This document shows positions 58,068-64,000 of a DNA stretch of 64,000 bases, piece after piece (position 1 is the stretch's first letter; each line of letters begins with the position of its first letter). The notes under the pieces were generated by a model. That model saw only the letters and a list, made by a program, of their open reading frames with translations, made no database searches and had not been told where the DNA came from. The stretch covers positions 124,001-188,000 of the forward strand of contig CAVTOD010000007.1 of NCBI GenBank assembly GCA_963736305.1, written 5' to 3'. Source of the stretch: DASUPK01 sp963736305 (GTDB lineage Bacteria > Actinomycetota > Thermoleophilia > Solirubrobacterales > 70-9). The position numbers were made by a program, and so were the translations under genes.

Positions 58068-59721
58068 GGCGGCGAGCGCCGCTTCGGAGGAAACCCCGGC
58101 TCGGGTTCACGTCCCCGAGCGGAGCGTCCCCGGCGCCGAGCCGGAGCTCCGCGAGGTCGACAAGGCCGCCCCGTCCCAGGCGACCGAGGAGGTCCTGGTC
58201 CTCGACTTCGGCGGGCAGTACTCGCAGCTGATCGCTCGCCGCATCCGGGAGTGCGGCGTGTTCAGCGAGCTGCTCCCGCACGACATCCCGCTCGAGCGGA
58301 TCAAGGAGCGGGGGCCGCGCGGCCTGGTGCTCTCCGGCGGGCCGGCATCGGTCTACGCGGACGGGGCGCCCGCCCTGCGCAAGGAGCTGCTCGACCTCGG
58401 GATCCCGGTGCTCGGCATCTGTTACGGGATGCAGCTGATGGTCCACGAGCTCGGCGGCCGCGTCGAGCAGGCGCCGGCCGGTGAGTTCGGCCGCAGCCAG
58501 CTCACCCTCCGCGACGGCGGCGGAACCCTTCTCGACGGCCTCCCCGCCGAGCAGCAGTGCTGGATGAGCCACCGCGACACCGTCTTCGAGCCGCCGCCCG
58601 GTTTCACCGCCCTCGCCTCGAGCACCGAGTCGCCGGTCGCCGCCGTCGAGGACACCGAGCGCGGGCTCTACGGCATCCAGTTCCATCCCGAGGTGGTCCA
58701 CACCCCCTACGGCACCGAGATCCTGACTCGCTTCCTCCGCGACGTCGCGGGCTGCCGCGAGAAGTGGTCGCCGGCCTCCGTGATCGAGGAGCAGGTGAGC
58801 TCGATCCGCGCCCAGGTCGGCGACGCGCGCGCGATCTGCGGGCTCTCCGGCGGGGTCGATTCGGCCACCGCGGCGCTGCTCGTCCACCAGGCGATCGGCG
58901 ACCGGCTCACCTGCGTCTTCGTCGACCACGGGATGATGCGCAAGGACGAGGCCGAGCAGGTCGTCAGCGCCTTCCGCGAGGAGCACGGCATTCAGCTCGT
59001 CCACGTCGATGCCGCCGACCGCTTCATCGACCGCCTCGCCGGCGTCGACGACCCCGAGACCAAGCGGAAGATCATCGGCGAGGAGTTCATCCGCGTCTTC
59101 GAGGAGGAGGCCGGCAAGGTCGAGGACGCCCGCTTCCTCGTCCAGGGCACCCTCTACTCCGACGTGATCGAGTCGGGCGGCGACGGCCGCGCCGCGGCGA
59201 CGATCAAATCGCACCACAACGTCGGCGGCCTGCCCGAGGAGATGGAGATGGAGATGGTCGAGCCCCTGCGGATGCTGTTCAAGGACGAGGTCCGCGCGGT
59301 CGCCGCCGAGCTCGGCCTTCCCGAGCGCTTCGTCTGGCGCCAGCCCTTCCCGGGCCCCGGCCTGGCGATCCGCGTCGTCGGTGGCGAGGTCACCCGCGAG
59401 CGCCTCGAGATCGTTCGCGAGGCCGACGCGATCCTCCAGGAGGAGATCCGCGCCGCCGGCCTCTACCGCGAGCTCTGGCAATCCTTCTGCGTCCTCCCGG
59501 TCGTCCGCTCGGTCGGCGTCCAGGGCGACGAGCGCTCCTACGCGCACCCGATCGTGATCCGCGCCGTCACCTCCGACGACGCGATGACCGCCGACTGGGC
59601 TCGTTTGCCCTACGGCCTTCTGGAGCGCGTCTCCAATCGCATCATCAACGAGGTCCGTGGAGTCAACCGCGTTACCCTGGACCTGACCTCGAAGCCGCCC
59701 GGCACCATCGAGTGGGAGTAG
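58060..59721 (+). CDS. guaA: GMP synthase (glutamine-hydrolysing)
   Basis: 553 residues. Glutaminase domain with the nucleophile in GICYGMQ and HPE (GIQFHPEVVHTP); ATP pyrophosphatase domain with GLSGGVDSATAALLV (PP-loop); dimerisation domain ending in LDLTSKPPGTIEWE, the invariant C-terminus. It amidates XMP to GMP. About 40 extra residues precede the glutaminase domain (AASAASEETPARVHVPE) and look disordered; a later start is possible but would be downstream of the guaB3 stop. Confidence 0.97.
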   Translation: MTEAASAASEETPARVHVPERSVPGAEPELREVDKAAPSQATEEVLVLDFGGQYSQLIARRIRECGVFSELLPHDIPLERIKERGPRGLVLSGGPASVYADGAPALRKELLDLGIPVLGICYGMQLMVHELGGRVEQAPAGEFGRSQLTLRDGGGTLLDGLPAEQQCWMSHRDTVFEPPPGFTALASSTESPVAAVEDTERGLYGIQFHPEVVHTPYGTEILTRFLRDVAGCREKWSPASVIEEQVSSIRAQVGDARAICGLSGGVDSATAALLVHQAIGDRLTCVFVDHGMMRKDEAEQVVSAFREEHGIQLVHVDAADRFIDRLAGVDDPETKRKIIGEEFIRVFEEEAGKVEDARFLVQGTLYSDVIESGGDGRAAATIKSHHNVGGLPEEMEMEMVEPLRMLFKDEVRAVAAELGLPERFVWRQPFPGPGLAIRVVGGEVTRERLEIVREADAILQEEIRAAGLYRELWQSFCVLPVVRSVGVQGDERSYAHPIVIRAVTSDDAMTADWARLPYGLLERVSNRIINEVRGVNRVTLDLTSKPPGTIEWE

Positions 59722-59833
59722 CCGTCTAGCGGCACCCGCGGACTCGATGCACGGTGTGCCTGCTTGAAGAAACCGCATCCGCAGGCGCTCGCCGGTGTTT
59801 CAAGGGAGTGAATCCACCACTGAAGGGATTGAT

Positions 59834-60535
59834 ATGCGTAAACGAAGGTTCTTGATTGGCGCGGTGGCCGCAGTGCTCGGAGCGTTGAGCTTCTCGAGCG
59901 TCGCGTCGGCCGTTCCAACCTCACAGACCCTGCAGGCGACGCTCGCGCCGGCGAAGCAGAGCAAGAAGCAGTTCGGCGCCGTCTCGCTGCACAACGTGAT
60001 CGGCACCACGTTCGACAACTTCGCGACCTCGCAGTCGCCGAGGCAGACCGTCTTCACGGTCGATCGGAACATCAAGTTCGTCAACGGGAACGTGCCTGCC
60101 TGTCAGCTCAGCCAGATCCAGGGCAAGTTCAATGCCCAGGCACAGGCCGCCTGCCCGCGGAGCATCGTCGGGTCAGGGTCCGTCCAGGTCAACGGCGGCG
60201 CCATCGGCGGCACGGTGACGATCTTCGGCGGCGGTCCGAGCACGATGTACATCCAGACGGACATCGGTCCCGGGGCGACCAGCCTCACGATCATCGGCAC
60301 GCTCTCGGGAAGGACGCTCACGTTCAGCAACATCCCGAACACGCCGGGCCTTGTCCTGAGCAATTTCGACACCACGTTCAACAAGCGCAAGACGGGCAAG
60401 AAGAAGGGGAAGGCGACCTTCTACGTGATGGCCCGCTGCAAGACGAAGAAGTGGGCCAACAGCGAGGCCACGACGTTCTACAGCGGCGAGACGCTGACGG
60501 CGTCCTCGACGCAGAAGTGCAAGCAGAAGAAGTAG
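59834..60535 (+). CDS. Secreted beta-rich protein of unknown function
   Basis: 233 residues with a signal peptide (RFLIGAVAAVLGALSFSSVASA). The mature part is Thr/Ser/Gly rich with alternating strands (SVQVNGGAIGGTVTIFGGGPSTMYIQTDIG) and two cysteine pairs (C114-region, AACPRS; ARCKTKKW, QKCKQKK). The Lys-rich end is exposed. I do not recognise the family; similar exported proteins are common in actinobacterial soil relatives. AAGGGA precedes ATG 59834. A strong terminator follows. Confidence 0.68.
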   Translation: MRKRRFLIGAVAAVLGALSFSSVASAVPTSQTLQATLAPAKQSKKQFGAVSLHNVIGTTFDNFATSQSPRQTVFTVDRNIKFVNGNVPACQLSQIQGKFNAQAQAACPRSIVGSGSVQVNGGAIGGTVTIFGGGPSTMYIQTDIGPGATSLTIIGTLSGRTLTFSNIPNTPGLVLSNFDTTFNKRKTGKKKGKATFYVMARCKTKKWANSEATTFYSGETLTASSTQKCKQKK

Positions 60536-60560
60536 TCAGGGAATCGAGAGGCATCTGAAA

Positions 60561-60593
60561 GAAGAGGGCGGCCATCGGCCGCCCTCTTCTTTT
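60561..60593. terminator. Bidirectional terminator
   Basis: GAAGAGGGCGGCC, ATC, GGCCGCCCTCTTC, then TTTT on the plus strand; the minus strand also ends in TTTC. A 13-pair perfect stem between the convergent secreted-protein and M23 genes. Confidence 0.92.
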
Positions 60594-60611
60594 CCGCGGC
60601 CCGGAGGCCGG

Positions 60612-61205
60612 CTACTCGGCGGCGTCGTAGTAGAGGCGCTTGCTCACCGAGTACTGCCCCGGCGGGGGCGCCGGCTCGGTCTGAAGCTTGCCGCCGGAGA
60701 ACCTGTCCCAGGCGCGCAGATGGGGGAGAGGGTCGGTGCGGCTGCCGCCTGCGAACCAGCGCCCCTTCCAGAGCTCGAAGTGGAGGTGGCAGACGCCGCT
60801 GTCCGATCCGGTCTGGCCCACGGAGCCGATGCGCTGCCCCACATGGACCTTGCGGCCGACGCGCACCCGGGCGCGCCCCTTCATGTGTCCGTAGACGAAG
60901 TCGAAGCGGGTGCCCTGACCGCCCAGCACGACGTAATTGCCGTAGCCGTCGGAGTAGCCCGCCGACTTCACCACCGCGTCGTGCGCGGCGACGATCGGGG
61001 TGCCGCAGTCGGCGATGATGTCCTGGCCGAGGTGGGCGGAGCCGTCGGCCCGCTTGACGCCGAACCCGGTGACGGCGAGGTTGCCGTAGTTGTGGGTCCC
61101 CCTGAGGGGATACCGGTAGCGCTGCGTCGCTGATGCGGGAACCGCCAGCGCCGCAGCGGCGACCGCGCTTGCGATCAGGACGGCCAGGGATCGGCGAACT
61201 CGCAT
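60612..61205 (-). CDS. Secreted M23 metallopeptidase (LytM-like)
   Basis: 197 residues: signal peptide SLAVLIASAVAAAALAVPASA, then a LytM zinc domain with HLGQDI (His, Asp ligands) and HLHFELW (catalytic and zinc His). YGNYVVLGGQG and VYGHMK are family strands. It would cut peptidoglycan cross-bridges. No SH3 or LysM targeting domain. ATG at 61205; it follows the other M23 gene by 58 bp and shares its riboswitch. Confidence 0.88.
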   Translation of the reverse strand: MRVRRSLAVLIASAVAAAALAVPASATQRYRYPLRGTHNYGNLAVTGFGVKRADGSAHLGQDIIADCGTPIVAAHDAVVKSAGYSDGYGNYVVLGGQGTRFDFVYGHMKGRARVRVGRKVHVGQRIGSVGQTGSDSGVCHLHFELWKGRWFAGGSRTDPLPHLRAWDRFSGGKLQTEPAPPPGQYSVSKRLYYDAAE

Positions 61206-61263
61206 GCCAAGGCTGGAACACATCGCGGCGCCGGTTGTAGCACCCGCCGCAGCGGGTGAAGGC

Positions 61264-61863
61264 CTAGAAGCCCTGGTAGGTCTGCAGGTAGGGCAGCGGG
61301 TCGACCGGGTGGCCGCCTCGATACCACTTGCCGAGCCAGAGCTCGAAGTGGAGATGACACGCCGTCGCATCGCCGGTCTGGCCGACGATCCCGATCTGCT
61401 GGCCGGGCTGCACGACGGTGCCCTTGGCGACGGAGGCGGGGGCCGCGAGGTGCGCGTACATGTAGTCCTGATGGAGCTTCTTGTTGCGGATCACCACGTA
61501 GTTGCCGGCGAGGCTCTGGAAGCTCACCCACTTGACCTTCGCGCGGGTGATCGCGACGAGCGGTGTGCCGCAGGCGGCCATGATGTCCTGGCCCTGGTGG
61601 GTGTGGCCGCTGCGGGCCGCGCCGAAGCCGCCGCCGATGGTGTGCGCACCGGCGACCGGGAAGATCATCGAGCCCGCCGGCGCGGTGGGCGCGGTCGGGT
61701 CCGTCAGGGTGGTTGTGGTGGTGCCGGGAGAGCCGACGCCGCCGCTCTGGGCGAAGGCGGTCTGTGCGCCGAACAGCGACAACGCCATCGCGGCGGCAGC
61801 GATCAACGCCACCCGCCTACGGGGCTTGGGAGCAACCTGCTTGTCGGTCAGCACGCTTCGCAC
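61264..61863 (-). CDS. Secreted M23 metallopeptidase (LytM-like)
   Basis: 199 residues: signal region RRRVALIAAAAMALSLFGAQTAFA, a Thr/Pro linker and an M23 domain with GHTHQGQDI, NYVVIRNKKLHQDYMYAHL and CHLHFELWLGKWYRGGHPVDPLPYL. About 45 percent like its neighbour by eye, so the pair is probably a duplication. The GTG at 61863 is directly downstream of a c-di-AMP riboswitch, which in actinobacteria controls such wall hydrolases. Confidence 0.88.
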   Translation of the reverse strand: MRSVLTDKQVAPKPRRRVALIAAAAMALSLFGAQTAFAQSGGVGSPGTTTTTLTDPTAPTAPAGSMIFPVAGAHTIGGGFGAARSGHTHQGQDIMAACGTPLVAITRAKVKWVSFQSLAGNYVVIRNKKLHQDYMYAHLAAPASVAKGTVVQPGQQIGIVGQTGDATACHLHFELWLGKWYRGGHPVDPLPYLQTYQGF

Positions 61864-61872
61864 ACTCTCTGT

Positions 61873-61995
61873 GGCCTACGGAGTTAGCTGGCGGGCTCGC
61901 GCCGAGAGCGGCGCTACGAACCAGTTGGTTGCGATTCGCCCCTGGGGTGTGAACCCCTTTGGGTCCTCCGTTCTCCCCGGTCGAACCGGAGAGAC
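61873..61995 (-). ncRNA. c-di-AMP riboswitch (ydaO/yuaA class)
   Basis: Read on the minus strand, the conserved elements occur in order: GGAGGACCCAAAGGGG, then CAGGGGCGAATCGC, and CAGCTAACTCCGTAGGCC near the 3' end. These are the hallmark segments of ydaO RNAs (GGGGUGAAUC and AGCUAACCCCGUAGGC types). It starts shortly after a TATACT box and ends 10 bases before the first M23 gene. Binding of c-di-AMP normally turns such genes off. Confidence 0.85.
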
Positions 61996-62014
61996 TTGGC
62001 CTTGCTGGCGCGGC

Positions 62015-62020
62015 AGTATA
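62015..62020 (-). promoter_or_regulatory. -10 box for the riboswitch-M23 transcript
   Basis: TATACT on the minus strand, abutting the terminator stem of the preceding gene. Start of RNA near 62008. No good -35. Confidence 0.5.
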
Positions 62021-62057
62021 ACCAGAGGACCGGGGGATTAGCCCCGATCCTCTGGTT
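62020..62057. terminator. Terminator hairpin after the osmoprotectant binding protein gene
   Basis: AACCAGAGGA ... TCCTCTGGTT with an inner CGGGG/CCCCG pair, eight bases after the stop at 62065. The plus strand shows TTTT after the stem; on the minus strand the stem runs into the next -10 box. Confidence 0.7.
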
Positions 62058-62064
62058 TTCGCAG

Positions 62065-63048
62065 CTACTGGATGTAGCCGTCCTCCTTCAGGTACTGCGT
62101 CGCCACAGCGGCGGGGTCCTGCTTGTCGATGTCGACGCGCGCGTTCAGCTCCTGCATCACCGGCAGCGTCAGGCCCTTCTGGACCTTCTCGATCGTCGCC
62201 GCATAGTCCGGCCCGGCCTTCTGGACCGTGGACTGGTCGGTGACCCAGATGACGTTCCCCGAGGGGAAGATCCCCTTGTCGTCCTGGAGCAGGACGTACT
62301 TGTCGGGGTTGGCCGAGAGCTGGGCGTCCGAGGTGAACACGACCGACGCGTCGGCCTGGCCCTTGTCGAGCACCGTGTACCGCAGCCCGATGTCCACCGG
62401 GTTGAACGACTTGAATTGGAGGCCGTAGACGTCCTGCAGCCCGACCAGGCAGTCGGCCCGCTCGCGGCACTCCGGTGAGCCGTAGAGCGACAGGTCCTGC
62501 GACTTGCCCTGGAGGTCCGAGATCTTCGTCACTCCGAGCTCGTCGGCCTTGCTCTTCAGCATGCCCAGCGCATTCGCATCCGCGAACGGCGTCGGACTAA
62601 ACGCGGTCTGGCCCTTCGGCTGGAGCTGCTGCTGCGCCTGGGAATAGGCCTCCTGGGCGTCGGCGGGAACGGTCTTCGCGCCGAAGATGGACTGGAGCAG
62701 CGTCGAGGTGTACTCGGGATAGCCGCTGATCTCTCCGTCCTGGAGTGCCTTGTAGGCGATCGTCTCGGAACCCAGGTTGAGGTTCGTCTTCACGTCATAG
62801 CCCGCCGCCTGGAGGGCTTGCGCGTAGATGTTCCCGAGGATGTATTCCTCGGTGAAGTTCTTCGAGCCCACCGTGAGCTGGATCCCCTGGTTGTCGGGGT
62901 TCGACTTGATCAGGTTGGCGGAGTTCCCCCCGCTCGTCCCGGTGTCGTTGTTGTCGCTGCCGCCCCCACAGGCGGCAACTCCGAGTGCGAGCACCAGCGC
63001 CGCAATCAGCGCGAAGGCCGCCCTCGTTCGCGATTGGCCGGTCAGCAC
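62065..63048 (-). CDS. Glycine betaine/choline-type ABC substrate-binding lipoprotein (OpuCC-like)
   Basis: 327 residues with a lipobox (ALGVAACGGGS). The OpuAC fold is seen in LTVGSKNFTEEYILGNIYAQALQAAGYDVKTNLNLGSETIAYKALQDGEISGYPEYTSTLL and LPVMQELNARVDIDKQDPAAVATQYLKEDGYI. It captures osmoprotectants outside the membrane. Last gene of the opuC-like operon; GTG start. Confidence 0.92.
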   Translation of the reverse strand: MLTGQSRTRAAFALIAALVLALGVAACGGGSDNNDTGTSGGNSANLIKSNPDNQGIQLTVGSKNFTEEYILGNIYAQALQAAGYDVKTNLNLGSETIAYKALQDGEISGYPEYTSTLLQSIFGAKTVPADAQEAYSQAQQQLQPKGQTAFSPTPFADANALGMLKSKADELGVTKISDLQGKSQDLSLYGSPECRERADCLVGLQDVYGLQFKSFNPVDIGLRYTVLDKGQADASVVFTSDAQLSANPDKYVLLQDDKGIFPSGNVIWVTDQSTVQKAGPDYAATIEKVQKGLTLPVMQELNARVDIDKQDPAAVATQYLKEDGYIQ

Positions 63049-63102
63049 GTGATCCTCCTCTGTCTGGGGCTGTCGTCACCCCCTGGAATGGACCGGGTGA
63101 TC

Positions 63103-63834
63103 CTATGCGGCCGCACCGGCCCGCGCGAGCTTCAGCCCTCGCGGAGTCAGCGCCCACTGCAATCCGGCGAGGCTGAGCTCGAGCGTCAGCGTGAGAAAAG
63201 CGATCACGATCGCGCCGGCAACGACACCGGCGTCGCCATACACGTTGCGGCCCAGGATGAAGTCGCCGAGTGTGCTCAGACCGGCGAGTGACGCCAGCGC
63301 GACGGTGGCGATGATGTTCACCGCGGCCGTCCGTACGCCGGCCATGATCGTGGGCACTGCCAGAGGAAGCTCGACGCGCCGGATGACTTCGAATTCGCTC
63401 ATGCCCATGCCGCGAGCAGCGTCGACGGCGCTTCGGTCGACCTGGCTGATGCCGACATACGCGTTGGTGAGGATCGGTGGAATGCCGAGGATCGTGAACG
63501 CGAAGGTGACGTTGCCGAGCCCGACCCCGATGTAGGCCGCCACGAAGGCGATCAGGGCCAGCTCCGGCACGGCTCGCCCGGCATTGCCTACGGCGATCGC
63601 GAAGGTCTCTCCCTTGCGCACGTGCCCGAGGATCACGCCGACCGGCAACGCAATCGCGGTCGCGGTCGCCAGCGCCAGGAAGGTGATCTTCAGGTGCTGG
63701 CCGGTCAGGTGGAGCACCTGATCGGGACCGCCGACCATGGTCTGGCCCGTCCGCGCCTCTTGCTGATGGAAGATGAAGTTGAACGCGTCGCCGAAGGTGC
63801 TGAGCAGACCGATATGGACGAAGGTGAGGCTCAA
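63103..63834 (-). CDS. Osmoprotectant ABC transporter permease (OpuC-like)
   Basis: 243 residues with five to six helices. HLKITFLALATATAIALPVGVILGHV and AVDAARGMGMSEFEVIRRVELPLAVPTIMAGVRTAAVNIIATVALASLAG (EAA loop) are typical. TTG 63834 overlaps the stop of the next permease (TTGA). GNAGRAVPELALIAFV is the expected OpuCB/OpuCD block. Confidence 0.92.
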   Translation of the reverse strand: MSLTFVHIGLLSTFGDAFNFIFHQQEARTGQTMVGGPDQVLHLTGQHLKITFLALATATAIALPVGVILGHVRKGETFAIAVGNAGRAVPELALIAFVAAYIGVGLGNVTFAFTILGIPPILTNAYVGISQVDRSAVDAARGMGMSEFEVIRRVELPLAVPTIMAGVRTAAVNIIATVALASLAGLSTLGDFILGRNVYGDAGVVAGAIVIAFLTLTLELSLAGLQWALTPRGLKLARAGAAA

Positions 63835-64000
63835 GCGACCGCCCCCCGGGCGGGCCGGCGCCACGGGGCGAGGAAGCGCTGCGCGCCGAGCAGCAACGCG
63901 TCGAAGGCGATCGCCATCAGGATGGACAGACCCCCGGCCATCACGATGTTCGTCTTGAACGTGATCTGCTGGTAGAGCGGCCCGCCGAGGGTGTCGACAT
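63831..64000 (-). CDS. Osmoprotectant ABC transporter permease, C-terminal part
   Basis: The last 56 codons of a gene that enters from the right edge: VDTLGGPLYQQITFKTN, then IVMAGGLSILMAIAFDALLL and a short basic tail. This is the usual C-terminus of OpuC-type permeases. With the permease downstream it would form a heterodimeric channel; the ATPase is expected beyond position 64000. Confidence 0.85.
   Translation of the reverse strand, partial: VDTLGGPLYQQITFKTNIVMAGGLSILMAIAFDALLLGAQRFLAPWRRPARGAVA

Noticed and set aside
58054..59778. 574-codon open frame antisense to guaA
   Set aside because: Mirror of a highly conserved gene; composition is Asp/Leu/Val-rich from codon-biased antisense GC DNA, with no domain pattern.
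59722..59833. Regulatory RNA between guaA and the secreted-protein gene
   Set aside because: An imperfect CTTGAA...TTTCAAG stem with internal loops; no terminator or conserved core seen.

Overview
The window is very GC-rich, gene-dense actinobacterial chromosome. The set of families (GuaB3 with GuaA, HU beside PyrF, a CysO/CysM/Mec-type cysteine pathway, Flp-like pilin, DUF1152, GTG/TTG starts, TANNNT boxes 6-9 nt upstream of starts) suggests a deep-branching actinobacterium, possibly Thermoleophilia/Solirubrobacterales; the class is inference. No rRNA, tRNA, CRISPR or prophage was seen. One complete insertion sequence is present.

Layout. 0-5.8 kb: suf Fe-S genes (sufS, cut by the edge, and sufC) behind an Rrf2 regulator, a MarR regulator, HtpX-like protease, cupin, fatty-acid desaturase and a methyltransferase with a zinc ribbon. 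5.8-7.9 kb: sulfur-transfer operon of rhodanese, rhodanese-ThiF fusion and a CysO-like carrier. 7.9-25.5 kb: cell-surface polysaccharide island with a glycoside hydrolase, O-antigen ligase-like protein, priming sugar transferase, several GT2 enzymes, a Wzm/Wzt-type ABC exporter, a flippase-like protein, a large membrane protein and methyltransferases. It is interrupted by an IS481-type element that landed on a stop codon shared by two convergent genes. 25.5-29.4 kb: polar amino-acid ABC transporter in one overlapping operon with a PotD-like lipoprotein and a glycosyltransferase. 29.5-33 kb: cysM and the JAMM protease mec, the other two parts of the carrier-dependent cysteine route. 33-46 kb: unknown-function genes, hydantoinase A/B, NadB, a histone-deacetylase-fold enzyme and an 845-residue coiled-coil protein ending in a ComEA-type helix-hairpin-helix. 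46.6-54 kb: Flp-like pilin, RNase PH, RdgB, cation efflux, TldD/PmbA, HU and PyrF. 54-59.7 kb: LysM protein, DD-carboxypeptidase, PfkB-family sugar-phosphate kinase, GuaB3 and GuaA. 59.8-64 kb: secreted protein, two M23 peptidases behind a c-di-AMP (ydaO) riboswitch, and an osmoprotectant ABC transporter cut by the right edge.

The most interesting system is the cysteine pathway. The CysO homologue does not end in the free Gly-Gly needed for activation but in Gly-Gly-Cys-Asp, and the window also encodes the JAMM protease that could remove the tail, a ThiF-rhodanese enzyme that could load sulfur, and a CysM that would use it. Other points are several genes whose conserved N-terminus lies upstream of any ATG/GTG/TTG, a family of short extragenic palindromes with compensatory stem changes (one copy in frame inside nadB), four phased direct repeats upstream of a small zinc-motif gene, and a terminator-ended leader in front of guaB3.
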